Shown here piece after piece: positions 1-4,724 of a DNA stretch of 6,388 nucleotides; within the stretch, counting starts at the first letter, position 1; the number at the start of each line of letters is the position of its first letter. Origin of the DNA: J005 sp964613235 (GTDB lineage: Bacteria > Pseudomonadota > Zetaproteobacteria > Mariprofundales > Mariprofundaceae). Made by a program: the position numbers and the translations under genes. The notes under the pieces are model-generated. The model worked only from the letters and a program-made list of their open reading frames with translations, was not told the DNA's origin and did no database searches. The stretch is from contig CAZTGM010000069.1 in NCBI GenBank assembly GCA_964613235.1, positions 1 to 6,388 on the forward strand. The letters are read 5' to 3'.

Positions 1-2142
1 CTCGGTAGCCACAACATGTACACCGCCATTCCCGCCGCAATGGATTTCCCAGCCGCCATCTACACCGACGATGCCGACATCCTTGATCGTGGCCTCCGCA
101 CAGTTACGCGGACAACCCGATACCGCCAGCTTTACCTTGGCCGGGAACCACATGCGCTCCAGCTCCTTCTCCAGATGAATTCCCAGCGCAGTGGAGTCCT
201 GCGTGCCAAAACGGCACCACTGCGAACCCACGCAGGTTTTCACGGTTCTCAGTGCCTTGCCATAAGCATAGCCCGACGGCATATCCAGGTCCTTCCACAT
301 CGGGATAAGGTCTTCCTTTTTCACGCCCAACAGGTCGATACGCTGGCCACCGGTGATCTTCACCGTCGGCACGTTGTATTTCTTGGCCACAGTGGCAATG
401 CGGATCAAATCATCCGGCGTGGTTTCACCACCGTAAATACGTGGAATCACCGAGAACGTGCCATCCTTCTGGATATTGGCATGCATTTTCTCATTGGCGA
501 TACGACTGGTACGATCATCCTCCGCCTCCTCTGGCCAGAGCATGCCAATATAATAGTTGATTGCCGGACGACATACCTGACAACCCTCGCCTGTCCAGTC
601 CAGCACATGCATGACTTCGCGCACATGGGTCAGATGCTTGTTTTTGATCTGTTCCTTGACCTGCTCATGATTGAGTTCGGTGCAGGCACAGATAGGTTCA
701 TGGTCTGACTCGACAAAGGCCGTACCAAGCGTGGCCGCCAGTAACTGGTCCACCAGACCGGCACAACCACCACAGGAACCGGCAGCCTTGGTACAAGCGG
801 TGATTTCCTTGCGTGTTGTCAGACCCTCCTTGACGATGGCATCGACAATACCCTTCTTGCTGATGCCGTTACAGCCACAGACGATCGTTTCATCGGACAT
901 CTGCGAAGCCTGATCAAGCCCCGAATGGCCGGAATCACCCAATCCTGAAGCGGAAAACAGCAGGGTTGAACGCATTTCGGACACATCCTTGCCATCCTGC
1001 ATCCATTGGAAGAACGTCGGTCCGTCGGCCGTGTCACCAAACATGACCACGCCCTTGATCTTGTCATCCTCCAGCACCAGCTTCTTGTAGACGCCACCGA
1101 CGCGATCCATCAATTCAACCACATCAGCGCCCGGCCCGCCCATAAAATCACCGGCCGAAAAGACATCAACGCCGGAAATCTTCAGCTTCGTGGACACCGC
1201 CGATCCTTCATAGGATTTCAGTCCTTGGCCAGTGATCTGATAAGCCAGCACCCTGGCCTGCTCGAACAGCGGAGCCACCAGTCCGTAAGCGATACCGCGG
1301 TGTTCCGCACACTCACCCACCGAATAGATGGACGGATCGGTCACGGTCTGCATGTAATCGTTCACGACGATGCCGCGGTTACAGAAAATCCCGCAAGATT
1401 CCGCCAACTGCTTGTTCGGACGAATACCGACAGCCATGATCAACAGTTCGCAATCCAGGGTCGAACCGTCCTTGAATTTCAGACCTGTCACCCGCTCGTC
1501 GCCCAACACCTCGGTCGTCAGTGTGGACACCTTGAACTTCATACCCTGTGATTCCAGTTCATCACGCAACATTTCGCCGGCCAGGGCATCCAGCTGCATA
1601 TTCATCAACGTGGCCTGATCGTGAATCACGGTCACATCCATGCCCAGGTGAAGCAATCCTTTGGCCGCTTCCAGACCCAGCAGGCCGCCGCCGATAACAG
1701 CCGCTTTCTTGTATGTTTTGGCAGCCTCGAACATGGCATCGCAATCATCGATATCACGGAATGCCATGACGCCTTCCTTGTCATGCCCCGGAACTGGAAT
1801 AATAAACGGATTGGAACCGGTCGCGATAATCAGGTTATCGTATTCAACCTCGGTACCATCTTCAGCAATCACCTTTTTATAACCGCGCTGGATTTCGGTA
1901 ACGCGCTTGCCAAGATGCAGGCTAATGCCGTTATCGGCATACCATTGCTCGTCGTTGAGAATAATATCGTCAATCGTCGTATCGCCAGCCAGTACCGGGG
2001 AAAGCATGATGCGATTGTAGTTCGGATATTTTTCCGCGCCGAAAATGGTGATCTCAAACATGTCCGGATTGGCCGCCAGAATTTCCTCAATAGCGCGCAC
2101 ACCGGCCATGCCGTTACCAATCATTACCAATTTCTTTTTCAT
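1..2142 (-). CDS. nirB: NADH-dependent assimilatory nitrite reductase, large subunit (C-terminus off window)
   Basis: The cytoplasmic flavo-siroheme enzyme reduces nitrite to ammonium with NADH, normally together with the small subunit NirD. 714 codons are present, against roughly 800-860 residues usual for the family, so the C-terminal end lies left of the window. The N-terminus begins MKKKLVMIGNGMAG, an FAD-binding GxGxxG loop (residues 9-14). The NADH-binding loop GGGLLG is at 151-156. Two BFD-like [2Fe-2S] modules follow: C422/C424 with C457/C460, and C485/C487 with C521/C524. The siroheme/4Fe-4S ligands are C637 and C643 (CVGSQWC), then C677 and C681 (CPRNC). All expected cofactor ligands are therefore present and the frame is open throughout. 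The start ATG at 2140-2142 is preceded by GGAGAAG and fits the family N-terminus. A sigma-54-type promoter lies just upstream. It is divergent from the amidotransferase gene. Function is near certain from the motifs; NirD is expected downstream, outside the window. Confidence 0.97.
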   Translation of the reverse strand, partial: MKKKLVMIGNGMAGVRAIEEILAANPDMFEITIFGAEKYPNYNRIMLSPVLAGDTTIDDIILNDEQWYADNGISLHLGKRVTEIQRGYKKVIAEDGTEVEYDNLIIATGSNPFIIPVPGHDKEGVMAFRDIDDCDAMFEAAKTYKKAAVIGGGLLGLEAAKGLLHLGMDVTVIHDQATLMNMQLDALAGEMLRDELESQGMKFKVSTLTTEVLGDERVTGLKFKDGSTLDCELLIMAVGIRPNKQLAESCGIFCNRGIVVNDYMQTVTDPSIYSVGECAEHRGIAYGLVAPLFEQARVLAYQITGQGLKSYEGSAVSTKLKISGVDVFSAGDFMGGPGADVVELMDRVGGVYKKLVLEDDKIKGVVMFGDTADGPTFFQWMQDGKDVSEMRSTLLFSASGLGDSGHSGLDQASQMSDETIVCGCNGISKKGIVDAIVKEGLTTRKEITACTKAAGSCGGCAGLVDQLLAATLGTAFVESDHEPICACTELNHEQVKEQIKNKHLTHVREVMHVLDWTGEGCQVCRPAINYYIGMLWPEEAEDDRTSRIANEKMHANIQKDGTFSVIPRIYGGETTPDDLIRIATVAKKYNVPTVKITGGQRIDLLGVKKEDLIPMWKDLDMPSGYAYGKALRTVKTCVGSQWCRFGTQDSTALGIHLEKELERMWFPAKVKLAVSGCPRNCAEATIKDVGIVGVDGGWEIHCGGNGGVHVVATE

Positions 2143-2147
2143 GAAGA

Positions 2148-2154
2148 CTTCTCC
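2148..2154 (-). promoter_or_regulatory. Ribosome binding site of nirB
   Basis: On the minus strand GGAGAAG ends five bases before the ATG at 2142. It supports that ATG as the start and lies inside the short leader predicted from the sigma-54-type promoter at 2180-2196. Confidence 0.75.
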
Positions 2155-2179
2155 GATTCAGGATTTACCCTTCCATGTG

Positions 2180-2196
2180 AGCAAGTTTCATTCCAA
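2180..2196 (-). promoter_or_regulatory. Candidate sigma-54 (RpoN) promoter of nirB
   Basis: Read on the minus strand the site is TTGGAATGAAACTTGCT. It has the invariant GG and GC separated by exactly 10 bases, and it agrees with the known consensus TTGGCACG-N4-TTGCW at all but two specified positions. With the C of the GC at -12, transcription would begin near 2169, giving a leader of about 27 bases that contains the GGAGAAG ribosome site. The same element occurs before the transporter gene with a single base difference, which makes chance unlikely. The promoter class is inferred from sequence; the activator is not identified, with NtrC the usual one for such genes. Confidence 0.82.
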
Positions 2197-2202
2197 CCAC
2201 TA

Positions 2203-2214
2203 TGCACCCATGCA
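2203..2214. repeat. Short symmetric element TGCA-CCCA-TGCA upstream of the nirB promoter
   Basis: TGCACCCATGCA places two TGCA half-sites symmetrically around four bases, directly upstream of the nirB -24 box. The TGCACC half resembles one arm of the known NtrC site (TGCACC-N5-GGTGCA), but the other arm does not match and the position is closer than usual for an enhancer. It may be a weak activator site or chance. Confidence 0.2.
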
Positions 2215-2245
2215 ATACCCGGCAATTCCTGCCTCCACCGCTGCT

Positions 2246-2260
2246 GATATTATCGTGATA
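2246..2260. repeat. Clustered GATA/TATC half-sites in the divergent intergenic region
   Basis: The 15 bases GATATTATCGTGATA contain two overlapping palindromes, GATA-T-TATC and TATC-GT-GATA, that share the central TATC. They lie between the two divergent promoter candidates, about 55-65 bases upstream of the nirB promoter and 110 bases from the amidotransferase promoter, a reasonable place for a shared activator or DNA-bending protein. No family consensus was matched, so the protein is unknown and chance is possible in this AT-rich patch. Confidence 0.25.
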
Positions 2261-2270
2261 CACACAATAT

Positions 2271-2308
2271 AAGCCTAAAAAACAGGCTTGTGAGATGAAT
2301 GTTTAGGC
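2271..2308. repeat. Overlapping, mutually exclusive inverted repeats
   Basis: AAGCCT (2271-2276) can pair with AGGCTT (2284-2289) around a 7-base loop. GCCTAAA (2273-2279) can instead pair with TTTAGGC (2302-2308) around a 22-base loop. The left arm is shared, so only one pairing can form at a time. Neither stem is followed by a T-tract on either strand, so it does not look like a terminator. It lies upstream of both predicted start sites for nirB and the amidotransferase, so it would act as DNA unless a longer transcript exists. Confidence 0.4.
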
Positions 2309-2370
2309 AAATCCGCGCGAGCTAACGAAGTCTCATCGCAGTTTTCTACCGTTCGCCCTGTCCGCGTGTT

Positions 2371-2387
2371 CGGGAACAAAACTTGCT
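2371..2387 (+). promoter_or_regulatory. Candidate sigma-54 (RpoN) promoter facing the amidotransferase gene
   Basis: CGGGAACAAAACTTGCT has GG-N10-GC spacing and a full TTGCT -12 box, and matches the transporter promoter at 14 of 17 positions. Taking the C of the GC as -12, the start of transcription falls at about 2398, immediately before the preferred GTG start codon at 2399. This is awkward: the message would be essentially leaderless and would lack the GGGTGA ribosome site. The element is a good sequence match, but its use in this exact form is less certain than for the other two copies. Confidence 0.55.
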
Positions 2388-2393
2388 GGGTGA
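2388..2393 (+). promoter_or_regulatory. Ribosome binding site favouring the GTG start at 2399
   Basis: GGGTGA (continuing GGTGAT) matches the extended anti-Shine-Dalgarno complement GGAGGTGAT and ends five bases before GTG 2399. No comparable site precedes the alternative in-frame GTG at 2366, which also lies upstream of the sigma-54-type promoter. This decides the start in favour of 2399, unless the message begins at 2398. Confidence 0.5.
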
Positions 2394-2398
2394 TAAAT

Positions 2399-3100
2399 GT
2401 GAAGCAACCTGTTCTCATTCTCCAGCAACTGGAATACGAACCCCCGGCCCTGATCGAGGAGAGCATCCGTCAGGCCGGATTCCGGACCCATACGATCATG
2501 ACCATGGAGGAAACCATCCCGCTTGCCCCGGGTGATTATTCCGGGCTGGTGATCATGGGGGGCCATATGTCCGCCAATGATGATCATCTGGATTTCATCA
2601 CGCGACAGATTCGGCTGCTGCAATGGTGTATTCATTACGATTTCCCTGTGCTAGGCATCTGTCTGGGCGCGCAATTACTGGCCCGGGCCGGCGACGGACG
2701 TATCGAACCATCACCGGTGCGGGAACTGGGGTGGCATCCCATCCAGCCGACCTTTCTCAGCGATGAAGACCCGCTGTTTGCCGATACCCTGATCGGCGAA
2801 CTGAATGTCTTTCAATGGCATGGTGAAACCTTCGCCCTGCCGGATGAGGCAATGCTGCTGGCAACCGCAACAGAAGTTCCCAACCAGGCATTCCGCATTC
2901 GCTCCCGCCTCTATGGCCTGCAGTTTCATGCCGAAATCACGGAAGAACTGATTCATCAATGGCTGCGCCACGGCACCAGCGAAAGCGCATGGCTGGGTCA
3001 GGAAGGCCTTACGCAATTGCTGCGCGATATTCCGCGTTATCTTCCCCTTGCGCGCATGTTTTGTCGTCAGCTTGTGACACGGTGGCTGGATATTCTCTGA
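2399..3100 (+). CDS. Stand-alone class I (type 1) glutamine amidotransferase
   Basis: This 233-residue protein consists of one GATase1 domain, the type that hydrolyses glutamine and hands ammonia to a partner, or acts on gamma-glutamyl compounds. With GTG 2399 as start it begins VKQPVLILQQLEYEPP, a typical first strand. The oxyanion-side motif MGGHMS is near 53-59, the nucleophile elbow GICLGAQ carries C88, and FHAEIT supplies H177 and E179, so the Cys-His-Glu triad is complete. It resembles the GMP-synthase-like stand-alone amidotransferases, but no synthase domain is fused or adjacent. It stands first in the plus-strand set, 73 bases before the transporter, and has its own sigma-54-type promoter candidate, implying a role under nitrogen control. 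The true substrate cannot be told from sequence. A GTG at 2366 would add 11 residues but has no ribosome site. Confidence 0.88.
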   Translation: MKQPVLILQQLEYEPPALIEESIRQAGFRTHTIMTMEETIPLAPGDYSGLVIMGGHMSANDDHLDFITRQIRLLQWCIHYDFPVLGICLGAQLLARAGDGRIEPSPVRELGWHPIQPTFLSDEDPLFADTLIGELNVFQWHGETFALPDEAMLLATATEVPNQAFRIRSRLYGLQFHAEITEELIHQWLRHGTSESAWLGQEGLTQLLRDIPRYLPLARMFCRQLVTRWLDIL

Positions 3101-3113
3101 TGTCTGGCTGAGG

Positions 3114-3130
3114 TTGGAACGAAACTTGCT
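3114..3130 (+). promoter_or_regulatory. Candidate sigma-54 (RpoN) promoter of the nitrate transporter
   Basis: TTGGAACGAAACTTGCT differs from the nirB element at one base (C for T at position 7, which brings it closer to the TTGGCACG-N4-TTGCW consensus). GG and GC are 10 bases apart. Transcription would begin near 3141, leaving a leader of about 33 bases that contains AGGAGA. The site begins 13 bases after the amidotransferase stop codon, so the transporter and the following kinase gene probably have their own regulated promoter as well as possible read-through. Any enhancer would have to lie inside the amidotransferase gene or further upstream. Confidence 0.82.
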
Positions 3131-3158
3131 CGCCTTCAGGCCATCACAGACAAACCAC

Positions 3159-3164
3159 AGGAGA
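3159..3164 (+). promoter_or_regulatory. Ribosome binding site of the transporter gene
   Basis: AGGAGA ends nine bases before ATG 3174 and selects that ATG. An in-frame TTG at 3114 would give 20 more residues, but it is the first base triplet of the sigma-54-type promoter and has no ribosome site. Confidence 0.8.
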
Positions 3165-3173
3165 AATATCGAC

Positions 3174-4679
3174 ATGTCCGCCACCAGTGTTGACCACAGC
3201 AAAATCAACCTGCTTTCATTTACAGGGAAAATGAAAATCCTGCATATGTCATGGCTGGCCTTTTTCATCAGCTTTGTCGTCTGGTTCAACTTTGCGCCGC
3301 TGATGGCCTCCATCCGTGAAACATTCGGCCTGTCCGATCAGGAAGTGAAACTGTTGCTGATCCTGAACGTCGCCCTGACCATTCCGGCTCGCATCATCAT
3401 CGGCATGCTGGTCGACAAATACGGTCCGAAAATCACCTTCTCCGTGTTGCTCGCAGCAGGCAGTGCCTTCTGCTTTCTGTTTGCCTTCGCCGACAGCTTC
3501 GCCAGGCTGGCCATTTACCGTTTCCTGCTCGGCTTCGTCGGCGCTGGCTTCGTCATCGGCATTCGTCTCGTATCCGAATGGTTCCCGGCCAAACAGGTGG
3601 GTACAGCCGAAGGCATATATGGCGGCTGGGGCAATTTCGGCTCTGCTGCTGCTGCCATGACGCTGCCTACCCTGGCCTTCTGGTATGGCGGTGGTGATGG
3701 TTGGCGCTGGGCCGTGGCCACAACAGGCGCCGTCGCACTGCTGTATTCGTTTATCTTCTATTTCTCGGTCAGCAATAACCCGAAAGGAACAACCTATTTC
3801 CGGCCAAAAAACCTGGGCGCCATGGAAGTCACCAGCAAAGCGGATTTTCTGCTTTACTGCCTGATGACCGTTCCGCTGTACCTGGCGCTGGGTGTACTGG
3901 CATGGAAAATAGGCCCGGCCAATCTGGGCATTTTCTCTGCCGTCGAAACCTCAGTCATTTACCTGATGCTGGGCGTACTTTATGCCTATCAGGTACTGCA
4001 AATCTGGCGTATCAACAAGGGACTCTTTGCAAAAGATGCTCGCCCGGTGGCGGATATTCATCGCTACAAATTCAAACAGGTCGCAGCCCTGAATCTTTCC
4101 TATATGGTGACATTTGGTTCCGAACTGGCCGTTATTTCCATGCTGCCGCTCTTCTTCTTTGATACGTTCCGGGAAACCGCCCACCTGTCCATTGCCCAGG
4201 CCGCTATGGTCGCATCGATCTTCGCCGGCCTGAATCTGCTTATGCGTCCGGCAGGAGGCTGGTTCAGTGACAAATTCGGCCGCAAAACCACGCTCTCCAT
4301 CACCCTCGGTGGGCTGGCCGGAGGCTACTTCCTTATGGGCCAGATGGATGGCAGCTGGTCCATTCCGGCAGCTGTTGCCGTGGTCATACTGACCTCCCTG
4401 TTCGTCAATTCCGGTAACGGCGCCGTCTATGCCATCGTGCCACTGGTCAAACGTCGTCTGACGGGGCAAGTTGCCGGTATGACTGGCGCTTTCGGCAATG
4501 TCGGTGGTGTGGTATTCCTGACCGTTCTGTCTTTCGTCTCATCGCAGGTGTTCTTTTTCACCATCGCCGCGGCCGGAGCTGTCGTCTTCATCATCGTGCT
4601 GCTGGCACTGGAAGAACCGAAAGGCTATATGTACGAGCAGAATGAAGACGGCACGATCGAAAAGATCGAGTTGCATTGA
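3174..4679 (+). CDS. MFS nitrate/nitrite transporter, NarK/NasA (NNP) family, probably 14 membrane segments
   Basis: This inner-membrane porter of 501 residues is the likely nitrate (or nitrite) importer feeding NirB; Pseudomonas calls the positional equivalent nasA. Family marks are MFS motif A after helix 2 (GMLVDKYGPK, 77-86), its counterpart in the second half (GGWFSDKFGRK, 361-371), and the two glycine/asparagine-rich nitrate-signature helices: GGWGNFGSAAAA (150-161) and, near 413-446, NSGNGAVYA and GAFGNVGG. Arg73 and Arg358 are in the positions expected for the two substrate-binding arginines of E. coli NarK (by analogy, not alignment). Between the halves, residues about 225-246 and 259-280 form two extra hydrophobic stretches, giving 14 segments instead of 12. 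The C-terminal tail is acidic and cytoplasmic. The start is ATG 3174, with a good ribosome site and its own sigma-54-type promoter. The fusion gene follows after 45 bases. Nitrate versus nitrite specificity and direction are inferred from context. Confidence 0.93.
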   Translation: MSATSVDHSKINLLSFTGKMKILHMSWLAFFISFVVWFNFAPLMASIRETFGLSDQEVKLLLILNVALTIPARIIIGMLVDKYGPKITFSVLLAAGSAFCFLFAFADSFARLAIYRFLLGFVGAGFVIGIRLVSEWFPAKQVGTAEGIYGGWGNFGSAAAAMTLPTLAFWYGGGDGWRWAVATTGAVALLYSFIFYFSVSNNPKGTTYFRPKNLGAMEVTSKADFLLYCLMTVPLYLALGVLAWKIGPANLGIFSAVETSVIYLMLGVLYAYQVLQIWRINKGLFAKDARPVADIHRYKFKQVAALNLSYMVTFGSELAVISMLPLFFFDTFRETAHLSIAQAAMVASIFAGLNLLMRPAGGWFSDKFGRKTTLSITLGGLAGGYFLMGQMDGSWSIPAAVAVVILTSLFVNSGNGAVYAIVPLVKRRLTGQVAGMTGAFGNVGGVVFLTVLSFVSSQVFFFTIAAAGAVVFIIVLLALEEPKGYMYEQNEDGTIEKIELH

Positions 4680-4724
4680 TGCGCATCCGTTCATTCCCAT
4701 CATGTTTGCTGTAGGCTGCTGCGC

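Noticed and set aside
16..2247. Long plus-strand open frames (230, 181 and 208 codons) opposite nirB
   Set aside because: They lie in exact antisense codon register with nirB, where its codon bias suppresses stops. They have no ribosome sites and no recognisable protein family, whereas the minus strand encodes a full set of NirB motifs.
2249..2280. Minus-strand GATAAT preceded at 17 bases by TAGGCT as a sigma-70 promoter for nirB
   Set aside because: The -10 box is good but the -35 box matches only about three of six bases, and the AT-rich setting makes such matches common. The sigma-54 element is much stronger.
2271..2308. Rho-independent terminator
   Set aside because: The stems are short and AT-rich and no T-run follows on either strand; the site is also between divergent genes, where no terminator is needed.
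3114..3173. TTG start at 3114 adding 20 residues to the transporter
   Set aside because: This triplet is part of the sigma-54-type promoter, lies upstream of the predicted transcription start and has no ribosome site; ATG 3174 has AGGAGA.
2711..3313. Minus-strand open frame of 200 codons across the amidotransferase and transporter start
   Set aside because: It overlaps two well-supported genes and their promoter on the other strand and shows no family motif.
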